From Oscillospiraceae bacterium (GTDB lineage Bacteria > Bacillota > Clostridia > Oscillospirales > Oscillospiraceae): DNA of 64,000 nucleotides. Position numbers and translations under genes: made by a program. Shown in pieces: positions 25,356 through 34,257 of the stretch (the first letter of the stretch is position 1; every line of letters starts with the position of its first letter). Location: NCBI GenBank assembly GCA_029012465.1, contig JAQXMD010000165.1, positions 1 through 64,000 on the forward strand, read 5' to 3'. The notes under the pieces are model-generated. The model had not been told where the DNA came from. It saw only the letters and a program-made list of their open reading frames with translations, and did no database searches.

Positions 25356-26136
25356 TCTCCTTCTCTGCGAGAAGGGACTGGCTGAAAGCCGTGCCAAGGC
25401 GCAGGCCATCATTATGGAGGGCCTGGTGTTTGTTGCCGGACAGCGTGTGGATAAACCCGGCACTGCGATTGCCGTCGATGCAGAGATTGAAGTGCGGGGG
25501 AAGCTCTGTCCCTATGTGAGCCGGGGCGGTCTGAAGCTGGAAAAAGCCCTGAACTTCTTTGGTGTGGAGCCTGTGGACTATGTTTGCAGCGATTCCGGCG
25601 CATCCACCGGCGGCTTTACGGACTGCCTGCTTCAAAAGGGCGCAAGGAAGGTCTTTGCCATTGATGTGGGCTATGGTCAGCTGGCATGGTCTGTGCGGAA
25701 TGACCCCAGAGTGGTGGTCATGGAGCGGACCAACATCCGAAATGTGACCCCGGAACAGCTGGGGGAGCCGCTGGATCTTTCGGTGATTGACGTATCCTTT
25801 ATTTCTCTGAAAATCGTCCTTCCGGTGATTCAGAAGCTCTTAAAGCCCACCGGACAGGTTCTTTGCCTCATTAAGCCTCAGTTTGAGGCCGGGAAAGAAA
25901 AGGTGGGAAAGAAGGGTGTTGTCCGGGAGCTTTCCACCCACATTGAGGTTCTGGAGAACTTCCTGGCTCTTGCCCGGGAGCTTGGCTTTACTGTGGTGAA
26001 TCTGACCTACTCTCCCGTAAAAGGCCCGGAGGGGAATATTGAGTTTTTGGGACATCTTCATATGCAGCCAGTGGAGGCGAAGGAATTTTCGGCTCAGCAG
26101 GTGGCTGCGGATGCCCATGCCGCACTGAAAGGGTGA
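25336..26136 (+). CDS. tlyA: TlyA family rRNA 2'-O-methyltransferase
   Basis: 266 residues from a TTG inside the end of dxs, with GGAG ten bases upstream. N-terminal S4 RNA-binding domain (RLDLLLCEKGLAESRAKAQ, then YVSRGGLKLEKAL) followed by an FtsJ-like SAM domain: CSDSGASTGGFTDCLL, AIDVGYGQLAW, VIDVSFISL and LIKPQFEAGKEKVG. TlyA enzymes methylate 16S/23S rRNA (capreomycin sensitivity sites in mycobacteria); the old hemolysin label is historical. Standard member of the OLE locus gene order. Confidence 0.93.
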   Translation: MKKERLDLLLCEKGLAESRAKAQAIIMEGLVFVAGQRVDKPGTAIAVDAEIEVRGKLCPYVSRGGLKLEKALNFFGVEPVDYVCSDSGASTGGFTDCLLQKGARKVFAIDVGYGQLAWSVRNDPRVVVMERTNIRNVTPEQLGEPLDLSVIDVSFISLKIVLPVIQKLLKPTGQVLCLIKPQFEAGKEKVGKKGVVRELSTHIEVLENFLALARELGFTVVNLTYSPVKGPEGNIEFLGHLHMQPVEAKEFSAQQVAADAHAALKG

Positions 26137-26140
26137 TAGA

Positions 26141-27001
26141 ATGAATAAAATAACGCTGTTGCCCAATCCCTATCGGGATCGTGGATTTCAGATTACCCGC
26201 AGTGCGGAAAGAATCCTGACGGAACACGGCGCTCAGGTGCAGATCTGTCTTCCCTTCCATGTGGACCGGAATTATGAGCTGCCCTCGGATATCCATTTTG
26301 CCGGATTGGAGGAGGGCCTTACGGACTGCGAGGCCCTTGTATGCTTCGGAGGAGACGGCACCATTCTCCATGCCGCACGGCTGGTGGGAAACAGGGATAT
26401 TGCTCTCCTTGGAGTCAATACCGGCACCATGGGGTTTCTTGCGGAGCTGGAAAGTGATGAACTGGAGCTTCTGCCCGCGCTGATCGACGGCAACTTTACC
26501 GAAGAGGAGCGTATGCTGCTGAAGGTGAAGGTCCGCAGGGGAGAACGTACTATTTTTGAAGATCATGCCCTCAATGATGCGGTCATTACCAAGGGAGCGG
26601 TTGCTCGGGTCCTTCAGACCACGGTGTTTTGCGATGGTCAGGAGGCCATGCGGTTCGACGGAGATGGTTTGATCCTCTGCACGCCCACCGGCACCACGGC
26701 CTATTCCATGTCCGCCGGGGGCCCCATTGTGGAACCCTATGCAAGGAATATTATCGTGACACCCATCTGTGCCCATACCATCAACTCCCGTTCTCTGGTG
26801 GTGTCCCATGAGCGGACGGTTTCTGCCCGGATTGGTCGGATCGGAAGAAGAAATGCCTATCTGTCTGTGGATGGGGGACGGGCATTTCGGCTCAGCGCGG
26901 ATGATGAGGTGGTTGTCACCGGCGCAAAGCGCACAGTTCGTCTGCTCAAAGTGAAAAATATCAGCTTTTACGGTGTTCTCAATCATAAATTTCAGGGGTA
27001 A
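26141..27001 (+). CDS. nadK: NAD kinase (first paralog)
   Basis: 286 residues. GGDGTILHAAR near residue 70, NTGTMGFLAELE near 96, PTGTTAYSMSAGGP near 180 and the C-terminal VSVDGGR-like LSVDGGRAF. Phosphorylates NAD to NADP using ATP. Five bases after tlyA and five before argR, so in the operon. A second, divergent NAD kinase lies at 48248. Confidence 0.95.
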   Translation: MNKITLLPNPYRDRGFQITRSAERILTEHGAQVQICLPFHVDRNYELPSDIHFAGLEEGLTDCEALVCFGGDGTILHAARLVGNRDIALLGVNTGTMGFLAELESDELELLPALIDGNFTEEERMLLKVKVRRGERTIFEDHALNDAVITKGAVARVLQTTVFCDGQEAMRFDGDGLILCTPTGTTAYSMSAGGPIVEPYARNIIVTPICAHTINSRSLVVSHERTVSARIGRIGRRNAYLSVDGGRAFRLSADDEVVVTGAKRTVRLLKVKNISFYGVLNHKFQG

Positions 27002-27006
27002 GCGGT

Positions 27007-27465
27007 ATGAAAAGTCAACGTCAATCAAAAATTCTCGAACTGATCGCCCAGCAGGACATTGAAACTCAGGAACAGCTTTTGAACGCGCTGGAACAGGCCG
27101 GGTTCCGCAGCACCCAAGCCACCATTTCCCGGGATATTAAGGAGCTTCGGATCGTCAAGGAGCTTTCCTCCACCGGCGCCTATCGCTATACCGTTCAGAC
27201 CAATGAATCTGACCGGTTCTTTTCCCGCCTGAACAACATTTTCCGGGAATGTGTGGTCAAGCTGGACCACGCCCAGAACATTGTTGTCATCAAGACCATG
27301 CCGGGGCTTGCGTCTGCGGCCTGCTCTGCCATAGACAGCATGGATATTGCCTATTTGGTTGGCACCATTGCGGGAGATGATACGGGCCTTCTTGTCATGC
27401 GGGATTCCGATTACGCAAAGGAATTCTGCGAGGAATTGCGGGGAATCATTAAAGAAGCGAGGTAA
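27007..27465 (+). CDS. argR: Arginine repressor ArgR/AhrC
   Basis: 152 residues. Winged helix N-terminus (RQSKILELIAQQDIETQEQLL, FRSTQATISRDIKELRIVK) and C-terminal hexamerisation/arginine-binding domain with GLASAACSAIDSM and GTIAGDDTGLLVMRD, whose Gly-Thr-Ile-Ala-Gly-Asp-Asp is the arginine-binding motif. Represses arginine biosynthesis and activates catabolism when arginine is bound. No arginine genes are nearby; its place between nadK and recN is conserved in Clostridia and Bacilli. Confidence 0.95.
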   Translation: MKSQRQSKILELIAQQDIETQEQLLNALEQAGFRSTQATISRDIKELRIVKELSSTGAYRYTVQTNESDRFFSRLNNIFRECVVKLDHAQNIVVIKTMPGLASAACSAIDSMDIAYLVGTIAGDDTGLLVMRDSDYAKEFCEELRGIIKEAR

Positions 27466-27470
27466 TTTCC

Positions 27471-29126
27471 ATGCTTGAGCTGCTGCATATTGAAAACATT
27501 GCGGTCATTGAACAGGCAGATATTACATTTCGGCCGGGCTTTAATGCTCTGACCGGCGAAACCGGTGCAGGTAAATCCATTGTGATCGACGCGATTTCCG
27601 CAATTCTGGGTCAGAGAGCCTATCGGGATTCCATCCGAACGGGAGCCAAACGGGCCTTTATCAGCGCCGTATTCCGGGATGTGCCGGAGTATCCATGGTT
27701 CGGGGAAAACGGTGTGACCGTGGAATCGGGCGAGGTCATGATCCAGCGGGAGATCTACACCGACGGCAGAAATGTTTGCCGGGTCAATGGAATTCCTGTG
27801 ACGGTCACAAGCCTCCGGGGCCTTGGGCAGCAGCTGATCCAGATTCACGGTCAGCATGATTCTCAGCAGCTGATGGATGAAGCCAATCATCTTGGTATGC
27901 TGGACGCTTTTGCGGATCACGGAGCCCTGCTGGAGGAGTACCGCACAGCATTTCTGGAGATGGATGAGATCCGCAGAAAGATCCGCAGCCTCCACATGGA
28001 TGAGGCGGAAAAAGCCCGCCGGATCGAAACCCTGAATTTTCAGATACAGGAGATCACCCGTGCGGAGCTGAAGCCCGGGGAGGATCAGGAGCTTGAGGAA
28101 AAGCGAAAGCTTATGCGCAGCGGAGAAAATCTTATGACGGCCCTGAACACCGCCGTGGATGCCCTGTACGGAAACGGAGAGCAGGAGGGCGCCAAGAATC
28201 TGATTTCTCAGGCCCACTACAGCTTTGGAGCCGTTGCGGGATTGCTTCCCCAGGCGGAGGAAACCCTGAAACAGCTGGAGGAACTGACCTACAGCGTTAT
28301 GGATGCCGCCGAGCGGGTAATGGATCTCCGGGACAGTCTCGATTTCTCCCCCAGAGAGCTGGAGGCGGTGGAAAGCCGGCTGGATGTGATCCACAGGCTC
28401 CGCCGGAAATACGGCGCCACGGTGGACGATATTCTGGACTACTGTGAACAATGCCGGACAGAGCTGGAGCAAATTCAGCTGTCTGACGACACCATCGCAA
28501 AGCTTCAGCTTCAATTCCGGGAAAAGGCGAAGCGAGCCAAGGAGCTGGCTGCAAGGCTCACCGAATCCCGAAAGAAAGCGGCGGAGGAAATGCAGATACG
28601 GCTTGTTTCTGAGCTTCGGCAGCTGGACATGCCCAGAGTTCGGTTTCAGGTGCAGCTGACACCCCTGAAGCACCTGGAGGAATCCGGCGGAGACGGCTGT
28701 GTATTTCTGATGTCCGCCAACGTGGGCGAAGAGCTGAGACAGATGAACCGGGTGGCCTCCGGCGGTGAGTTCGCGAGAATCATGCTGGCTATGAAGAATG
28801 TGCTCTCGGAAAAAGACCATATTCCCACGCTGATTTTTGACGAGGTGGATACCGGCGTCAGCGGCCGTGCGGCCCAAAAGGTTGCGGAAAAGCTCAGCAG
28901 TGTGTCCCGGGGCAAACAGGTGCTCTGTGTGACCCATCTTCCGCAAATCGCCGCCATGGCCGATACCCATTTCCTGATCTCCAAGGGAGAAAGGGATGGA
29001 AGGACCTACACCAGTGTCACGCCGCTGGAGCTGGAAGGCAGGAAGGCCGAGCTTGCAAGGCTCATTGGCGGCGCCAGAATTACGGAAAACACCATGAAAA
29101 GCGCAGAGGAAATGCTCAGACGCTGA
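27471..29126 (+). CDS. recN: DNA repair protein RecN
   Basis: 551 residues. SMC-like ATPase: Walker A GETGAGKSIVIDAI near residue 29, IHGQHDSQQLMD near 123, a central coiled coil (about 150-350), signature VASGGEFARIMLAMK near 427 and Walker B TLIFDEVDTGVSG near 455. RecN promotes double-strand break repair. GAGGTAATTTCC precedes the ATG. Final gene of the conserved cluster; a weak hairpin follows at 29135. Confidence 0.96.
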   Translation: MLELLHIENIAVIEQADITFRPGFNALTGETGAGKSIVIDAISAILGQRAYRDSIRTGAKRAFISAVFRDVPEYPWFGENGVTVESGEVMIQREIYTDGRNVCRVNGIPVTVTSLRGLGQQLIQIHGQHDSQQLMDEANHLGMLDAFADHGALLEEYRTAFLEMDEIRRKIRSLHMDEAEKARRIETLNFQIQEITRAELKPGEDQELEEKRKLMRSGENLMTALNTAVDALYGNGEQEGAKNLISQAHYSFGAVAGLLPQAEETLKQLEELTYSVMDAAERVMDLRDSLDFSPRELEAVESRLDVIHRLRRKYGATVDDILDYCEQCRTELEQIQLSDDTIAKLQLQFREKAKRAKELAARLTESRKKAAEEMQIRLVSELRQLDMPRVRFQVQLTPLKHLEESGGDGCVFLMSANVGEELRQMNRVASGGEFARIMLAMKNVLSEKDHIPTLIFDEVDTGVSGRAAQKVAEKLSSVSRGKQVLCVTHLPQIAAMADTHFLISKGERDGRTYTSVTPLELEGRKAELARLIGGARITENTMKSAEEMLRR

Positions 29127-29134
29127 ACATATTT

Positions 29135-29159
29135 TGATCCGCCCAATGGTGACGGATCA
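29135..29159 (+). terminator. Weak hairpin after recN
   Basis: TGATCCG pairs with CGGATCA around an 11-base loop. No clean T-run follows, so it may be only a partial terminator before folD. Confidence 0.4.
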
Positions 29160-29185
29160 CAGACCCTTTGTTTGGAGGAATCATA

Positions 29186-30052
29186 ATGGCAAAGATTATG
29201 GATGGGAAGGCATTTGCCGCAAAATGTAAGAATCAAATCCGCGAAGAAGCAGCCCGCCTCACGGAGATGGGGCATCAGCCCGGTCTTGCGGTGGTTTTGG
29301 TGGGCGAAAACCCCGCTTCTCAGGTCTATGTCCGCAACAAGGACAAGGACTGCCGGGAGTGCGGCATTTACAGTGCCATGTACACCCTGCCGGAGGAGAC
29401 CTCCGAGGAACAGCTGTTGGAGCTTCTGGATGTGCTCAATCACGATGATAAGATCAATGGTATTCTGGTGCAGCTGCCCGTACCCAAGCATATTGACTCC
29501 CAGAAGGTCATTGAGGCAATCGCACCCATTAAGGATGTGGATGCATTCCATCCCACAAATGTAGGCTATCTGACCACCGGAATGCCCCGGTTTGCCCCCT
29601 GCACCCCCGCAGGCATCGTAAAGCTTATGGAGGAATATGGGGTGGATCCCGCAGGTAAACACTGCGTGGTCATTGGACGCAGCAATATTGTGGGTAAGCC
29701 CATGGCCCTGCTGCTGCTCCAGAAGAACGGCACCGTTACCATCTGCCATTCCAAAACCCCTGACCTGAAGGAGCAGTGTCTCCGGGCGGATATCCTGATC
29801 TCTGCCGTTGGCAAGACCGGGTTTGTCACCGGCGATATGGTCAAGGAGGGTGCTGTGGTTATTGATGTGGCCATGAACCGGAACAGCGAGGGTAAGCTCT
29901 GCGGCGACGTGGTCTATGAAGAGGTGGAACCAAAAGCCAGCCTGATTACGCCCGTTCCCGGCGGCGTAGGCCCCATGACCCGTGTGATGCTGCTGGAAAA
30001 CACGCTCACTGCCTGCCGTCTGCAAAACCATATGGAGGATCCGGCGTGCTGA
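29186..30052 (+). CDS. folD: Bifunctional methylenetetrahydrofolate dehydrogenase/cyclohydrolase
   Basis: 288 residues from the ATG with GGAGGAA upstream; six codons of open frame before it hold that ribosome site. Motifs: SQVYVRNKDKDCRECGI (catalytic Lys), GILVQLPVPKHID near 97, VVIGRSNIVGKPMALLL near 158 and PVPGGVGPMTRVML near 262. Interconverts methylene- and formyl-tetrahydrofolate for purine and C1 metabolism. Gene position after recN varies among relatives. Confidence 0.96.
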   Translation: MAKIMDGKAFAAKCKNQIREEAARLTEMGHQPGLAVVLVGENPASQVYVRNKDKDCRECGIYSAMYTLPEETSEEQLLELLDVLNHDDKINGILVQLPVPKHIDSQKVIEAIAPIKDVDAFHPTNVGYLTTGMPRFAPCTPAGIVKLMEEYGVDPAGKHCVVIGRSNIVGKPMALLLLQKNGTVTICHSKTPDLKEQCLRADILISAVGKTGFVTGDMVKEGAVVIDVAMNRNSEGKLCGDVVYEEVEPKASLITPVPGGVGPMTRVMLLENTLTACRLQNHMEDPAC

Positions 30053-30104
30053 GCGGTGTCTGCGGCGGGATTCCTATTGCCAGCCTGTCCCCAAGGAGGA
30101 AGTT

Positions 30105-31769
30105 ATGAAATCATTTAAGCGATTGCTGCTGCTTTTTCTTGTTTTTTCGGTTTTGATTGTAAATGTAGTCGCTTTGAATCCTGCGGTGGCTGACTCTGCA
30201 AACCCCAAACAAAATACGATGGCGTCTGAGCATAATTTCGGAGACGAGGAGCCGGAGTCAAATCCCCAAGCGAGTCCCGAACCAACTCCGGAGGCCAGCC
30301 CGCAGCCAAGCGCTGAACCCAGCGCTGAGGCCAGCCCGGAGCCAAGTGCTGAACCCTGTTCGGAACCTAGTCCCGAACCCAGCCCGGAGCCCAGTCCCGA
30401 ACCCAACCCGGAGCCAAGTCCTGCCCCTGAGCTGGGAGAGCTGCCCTTTACAGATGTTCCAAGTAACAGCTGGTACTATTCTGCGGTGCGCTATGTCTAT
30501 GAGAGGGGCTTGATGGTCGGCAATACGGACACGTTGTTCGAACCGGGAAAGAACGTGACCCGGGCAATGGCGGTTGCCGTCCTTTACCGCATGGAGGGAC
30601 GTCCGGAAACCGGAGATAATCCCTTTGTGGATGTGCCCGCGGGCAGCTGGTATGAGAGCGCTGTCAGCTGGGCGGCGGCTGAGGGCATCGTATACGGTGT
30701 TGATCAGCAGCATTTTTCCCCGAACAGCTATGTTACCCGGGAACAGATACTGTCATTTATCTATCGTTATGTGAACTATAAGGGTGGTGAAACCCTTCAG
30801 CGGCATAATCTGAACGGGTACTATGATCGGTACAGCATTTCCGATTACGCGGTCAAGGCTGTGAAATGGGCGACGGCAGTGCATCTTGTGAAGGGACGTA
30901 CGGAAACCACCATTGTGCCAAAGGACACGTTGACCAGATGTGAGCTTGCACAGATTCTGATGAATCTGAATACCCGAATTCTTGAGAATGAATCGGTCAT
31001 GCATCCCAGCAGTGTGGAGGTGCCGATCCTGATTTATCACAGTATCGATGATACGGTGCAGAATGCCAGCACCATTTCTTCCGAGGATTTTGAGGCTGTG
31101 ATCTCCATGCTGTCAGAGACCGGCTATCATGCGGTTTCCTACAATCAGCTGGTGGACTTTGTGGATAACGGCACATCTCTTCCTGAGAATCCCATTGTGA
31201 TTACCTTTGATGACGGCTACCAGAACAATCTGGATCTGGGCTATGACATTCTGAAACGCTACGGTTTCTGCGCGGAAATCTCTGTGATTTGCAGTTTTAT
31301 TGGCGTGATGGACCAATATGATGATTTCTCTGTGATTCCTCATTTTAATCTGGAGGACGTGCTGGAGCTGGAGGATGGCGTCATCAACATTCAGAGCCAT
31401 ACAGACCGTATGCACATGCCCTATGACTATTCGGACCTGGAGCTTGGGCGCCGCGGCGTTGCCAAGCGGGTGACTGAAACGGAAGCGGAATATATTGCCC
31501 GGCTTCGGACGGATTTTCAGGCGTCCTACGACAGGATCGCTTCTGTACTGAATCCGCCCCAGGCGCTGACCTACCCCTTTGGCATTTTCACGTCTCAGGC
31601 GGAAGCGGTGGCCAAGGAAGTGGGCTACCGTGTGACGGTTACGACCCGTACCGGAACGAATGTCATTACCCATGGGGATCCTGACTGCCTGTATCTGCTC
31701 AACCGTGTTGAGGTTACAGCGGATATGTCGGCAGATGATTTCGCTGAAATGATGAATTCCTTTTCCTGA
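30105..31769 (+). CDS. SLH-domain polysaccharide deacetylase, cell-wall anchored
   Basis: 554 residues. Signal peptide (FKRLLLLFLVFSVLIVNVVA), then a low-complexity Pro-Glu-Ser linker (about residues 47-108), three S-layer homology motifs (FTDVPSNSWYYSAVRYVYERG; FVDVPAGSWYESAVSWAAAEG; YAVKAVKWATAVHLVKG), and a C-terminal NodB domain: ITFDDGYQNN (catalytic Asp pair) near 365 and QSHTDRMHMP (HxxxxH metal site) near 428. Likely deacetylates peptidoglycan or another wall polymer from the surface, bound by its SLH region. AGGAGG precedes the ATG. The DNA of the linker is a tandem repeat and may vary in length. Confidence 0.9.
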   Translation: MKSFKRLLLLFLVFSVLIVNVVALNPAVADSANPKQNTMASEHNFGDEEPESNPQASPEPTPEASPQPSAEPSAEASPEPSAEPCSEPSPEPSPEPSPEPNPEPSPAPELGELPFTDVPSNSWYYSAVRYVYERGLMVGNTDTLFEPGKNVTRAMAVAVLYRMEGRPETGDNPFVDVPAGSWYESAVSWAAAEGIVYGVDQQHFSPNSYVTREQILSFIYRYVNYKGGETLQRHNLNGYYDRYSISDYAVKAVKWATAVHLVKGRTETTIVPKDTLTRCELAQILMNLNTRILENESVMHPSSVEVPILIYHSIDDTVQNASTISSEDFEAVISMLSETGYHAVSYNQLVDFVDNGTSLPENPIVITFDDGYQNNLDLGYDILKRYGFCAEISVICSFIGVMDQYDDFSVIPHFNLEDVLELEDGVINIQSHTDRMHMPYDYSDLELGRRGVAKRVTETEAEYIARLRTDFQASYDRIASVLNPPQALTYPFGIFTSQAEAVAKEVGYRVTVTTRTGTNVITHGDPDCLYLLNRVEVTADMSADDFAEMMNSFS

Positions 31770-31782
31770 ACTGCAAAGAATC

Positions 31783-31815
31783 AGCCAGCCGGAACCTTGT
31801 ATGGTCCGGCTGGCT
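31783..31815. terminator. Bidirectional terminator between deacetylase and sigG
   Basis: Perfect 11-bp stem AGCCAGCCGGA/TCCGGCTGGCT with an 11-base loop lies between two convergent genes. Only short T/A runs flank it. Confidence 0.65.
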
Positions 31816-31821
31816 TCCATA

Positions 31822-32601
31822 TCATTTGACGGAGATTTCCTCCCGGATTTGCGAGATGGCGTTTTTCTCCAGACGGGAAACCTGAGCCTGAGAGATGCCG
31901 ATTTCCTTTGCGACCTCCATTTGCGTGCGTCCGTCAAAAAAACGCAGAGCCAGAATGTGCTTCTCTCTGTCACTGAGATGCTTCATGGCTTCTCTGAGTG
32001 CAATGTGTTCGATCCATCGCTCGTCGGTGTTTTTGGTATCCCGTATCTGATCCATCACCGTCAAGGGATCACCGCCGTCTGTATATACCGGATCGTAAAG
32101 GCTCATGGGGGAGGCAATGGCATCCATGGCAAAATTGACCTCCTCAATGGGCAGATCAAGAGCCTTGGCGATCTCCTCCATGGTTGGCTCCTTCTGCTGG
32201 GCATTGGTGATGGCCTCTCTGGCCTGGAGGACCCGATAGGCCGTATCCCGGAGACTTCTGCTGACCCGAATGGCGCTGTTGTCCCGGAGGTATCTGCGAA
32301 CCTCGCCGGCGATCATTGGTACGCCGTATGTGGAAAAACGAACGTTCAATGAGGGGTCAAAATTCTCAATGGCCTTCAGAAGTCCGATACAGCCCACCTG
32401 AAACAGATCGTCCGGATTTTCTCCGCTTCCGGAGAAACGCTGAATGACGCTGAGTACCAGCCGGAGATTTCCCTCCACCAGAGCGTTTCTGGCGCTTCGG
32501 TCGCCGTTTTTTGCCCGGTGGATCAAATTCATCATTTCCTCGTTTTTCAGTACCTTCAGTTTCGCGGTATTGACGCCGCATATTTCAACCTTCCCGTACA
32601 T
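31822..32601 (-). CDS. sigG: Sporulation sigma factor SigG
   Basis: 259 residues. The N-terminal MYGKVEICGVNTAKLKVL is the SigG-specific start; region 2 (ARNALVEGNLRLVLSVIQRFS, DDLFQVGCIGLLKAIENFD, FSTYGVPMIAGEVRRYLRD), region 3 and region 4 (KHLSDREKHILALRFFDGRTQMEVAKEIGISQAQVSRLE, in parts) are complete. SigG drives late forespore transcription. The ribosome site GGGAGGG is locked in a hairpin (see 32610). The usual neighbours spoIIGA and sigE are not adjacent. Confidence 0.95.
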   Translation of the reverse strand: MYGKVEICGVNTAKLKVLKNEEMMNLIHRAKNGDRSARNALVEGNLRLVLSVIQRFSGSGENPDDLFQVGCIGLLKAIENFDPSLNVRFSTYGVPMIAGEVRRYLRDNSAIRVSRSLRDTAYRVLQAREAITNAQQKEPTMEEIAKALDLPIEEVNFAMDAIASPMSLYDPVYTDGGDPLTVMDQIRDTKNTDERWIEHIALREAMKHLSDREKHILALRFFDGRTQMEVAKEIGISQAQVSRLEKNAISQIREEISVK

Positions 32602-32609
32602 TTGAAAAC

Positions 32610-32662
32610 CCTCCCGGAAAAATTCCCATGTTCAAGCACATGGTACATTTTTTCCCGGGAGG
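32610..32662 (-). promoter_or_regulatory. Hairpin sequestering the sigG ribosome binding site
   Basis: Minus strand: CCTCCCGG (32655-32662) pairs with CCGGGAGG (32610-32617), which is the sigG Shine-Dalgarno; an A-run/T-run and CCATGT/ACATGG (32638-32643/32626-32631) extend the stem to a 6-base loop. Translation of long transcripts would be blocked, while a promoter inside or after the upstream arm would free it. In B. subtilis a comparable structure limits early sigG translation. Confidence 0.7.
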
Positions 32663-32716
32663 GGCTATTTCATTCTGGCGAAAAACGGGAGATTCCGGTA
32701 TTGCACGGATTGTCGA

Positions 32717-33679
32717 TTACACGTTATCTTCCAGTGTGGTTTCCTGATGAGCCTTTCTTCTGCGTCTGCGTACTGCCCTGACGATCATCAGGACGATTCC
32801 ACCACAGATTACGAAGAAAACAATGATTTGAATCAGATTTCCGATGAAGAACAGCAGCAGATCTTCACAGCCGGATTTGAAGCTCTGAATGCCGCTCTGG
32901 AACCGATGGGACAGTTTTTCTCCAAAAGTTGGCTCCACCGGTTCGCTGTATACCTGCACCTCGGTGATGGTCAAATAGATGGTGGAGTAGTTGATGAGGC
33001 TGTCGTACCGGTTTTTCTGGGAGGAATAGGAGCTGATCTCATATTCCAGCTCGGAGATGGCACTTTCCAGACTGATAATGTCCTCCATGTTCTCTGCCTG
33101 CTCCCACAGCTGATTCAGCCGTTCCAGCTTCCCATTCAGCATCTCCAGATGGCTCTCCAGATCGTAGTAAATCTGACCCACATCCTCCACGGAGGTGTTC
33201 TGGTAGGTGACTTTGCAATTTGAATTGTCTGATACAGCGTTCATAAATTCGTGAAAATGCTCGCTGCTTACCCGAATGGTGTAGTTTGCATAATTTTCAT
33301 AACTGTTGGCATAGGCTTCGCTGTTTTCAAAGTAGCCGCCGTAGGAGGAAACCAGATCGGAAAGCTCCTGAACGGCTTTGTGGAAGTCTGTAGCTTCCAC
33401 GTTCAGATTCCCGGTGTAGATGAGCTTTGCATCTGCACGCTGCTCGCCAGAAGCTACAGATGTGGAGCCGCTTGCGGCAGCGGGAGCTTCCACGGCTTCT
33501 GTAGCTGCTTCTGTATAGACGGCGTCATCGTATTCCTCGGCTTCATCCATGTACAGGATTTCTTCTTCCGGTGATTCTGCTGCGGCAGCGTTTGCCGTAT
33601 CTGCCGATGCCCCGCCGCAGGCGGCAAAGGACAGGATCAGACAAATGATTGAGGAAAGAACAAAGAGTTTCTTTTTCAT
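32717..33679 (-). CDS. DUF4349 lipoprotein
   Basis: 320 residues from the ATG beginning MKKKLFVLSS; the longer open frame lacks a ribosome site. Lipoprotein signal LILSFAACGG (Cys22), an Ala/Glu-rich spacer, then the DUF4349 domain: LIYTGNLNVEATDFHKAVQELSDLV is cut here at AKLIYTGNLNVEA, SYGGYFENSEAY, and a long coiled coil (LEMLNGKLERLNQLWEQAEN). C-terminal transmembrane helix (LLLFFIGNLIQIIVFFVICGGIVLMI, in part) plus a basic tail. Family role unknown; likely an envelope-spanning protein anchored at both ends. Confidence 0.85.
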   Translation of the reverse strand: MKKKLFVLSSIICLILSFAACGGASADTANAAAAESPEEEILYMDEAEEYDDAVYTEAATEAVEAPAAASGSTSVASGEQRADAKLIYTGNLNVEATDFHKAVQELSDLVSSYGGYFENSEAYANSYENYANYTIRVSSEHFHEFMNAVSDNSNCKVTYQNTSVEDVGQIYYDLESHLEMLNGKLERLNQLWEQAENMEDIISLESAISELEYEISSYSSQKNRYDSLINYSTIYLTITEVQVYSEPVEPTFGEKLSHRFQSGIQSFKSGCEDLLLFFIGNLIQIIVFFVICGGIVLMIVRAVRRRRRKAHQETTLEDNV

Positions 33680-33820
33680 AATGGTTCCCCTTTCGGAAGT
33701 TTTTGTATATGTGGTCACTATGTATGACGCATTTGTCTGAAATCCATTGCAACGCGATCGGAAATATTTACATGAATTTTTGGGTATTCGCATAGGATGC
33801 ACCAAAGGAGTGTGATCTCG

Positions 33821-34102
33821 GTGAGATTTTCAGAGCTGCGTTGCCGCGAAGTGGTTAATATAAAAGATGGGTGCAGGGTAGGAGGTGTGGCTGATCTGGA
33901 GCTGGATCTTGACGAGTGCAGGCTTGAGGCGTTGGTGGTCCCGGGGAAATGCCGATTTTTTGGACTGCTGGGCAGGGATCATGATTTCATTATCCCGCTG
34001 AAGTGTGTGGTAAGGGTGGGACCGGACATCCTTCTGGTGGATGTGGACCTGTCAAAAGTCCGGGAGCCCTGTAAACGAAAAAGTTTTTTTAAAAAATCGT
34101 AG
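33821..34102 (+). CDS. YlmC/YmxH family PRC-barrel sporulation protein
   Basis: 93 residues from GTG with AAAGGAG ten bases upstream. MRFSELRCREVVNIKDGCR and GGVADLELDLDECRLEALVVPG match the small PRC-barrel proteins YlmC/YmxH found in endospore formers, followed by DHDFIIPLKCVVRVGPDILLVDV. Molecular function unknown; members are linked to sporulation. It ends in TAG, one of only two genes here that do so. Confidence 0.85.
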   Translation: MRFSELRCREVVNIKDGCRVGGVADLELDLDECRLEALVVPGKCRFFGLLGRDHDFIIPLKCVVRVGPDILLVDVDLSKVREPCKRKSFFKKS

Positions 34103-34111
34103 TTTTTTCCC

Positions 34112-34140
34112 TTGCAATTGGGCACAATATATTGTAGAAT
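34112..34140 (+). promoter_or_regulatory. rpsB-tsf promoter
   Basis: TTGCAA (34112-34117), 17-base spacer, TAGAAT (34135-34140). The spacing is ideal and leads into a structured leader of about 110 bases. Confidence 0.75.
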
Positions 34141-34145
34141 AATAA

Positions 34146-34240
34146 GGCTCTGCATAGACAGAGGACCACACACACCCAAGGATTTTTGCCGAAGTGCCAT
34201 TTGGTCCGGCAAGGAGATGATTGGGGTGGCGGTATAACTT
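34146..34240 (+). promoter_or_regulatory. Structured rpsB leader
   Basis: Pairings seen: CTCTG/CAGAG (34148-34152/34159-34163), and CACCCAA with TTGGGGTG (34173-34179/34221-34228, one bulged G) enclosing TTGCCG/CGGCAA (34186-34191/34207-34212). The shape suggests feedback by S2, as in other rpsB leaders, but I cannot match it to a named family. Confidence 0.45.
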
Positions 34241-34257
34241 TAAGGAGGAAATAAAAC

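Noticed and set aside
30250..30430. Tandem DNA repeat as a separate repeat element
   Set aside because: It encodes the in-frame Pro-Glu-Ser linker of the SLH deacetylase and is explained by the protein.
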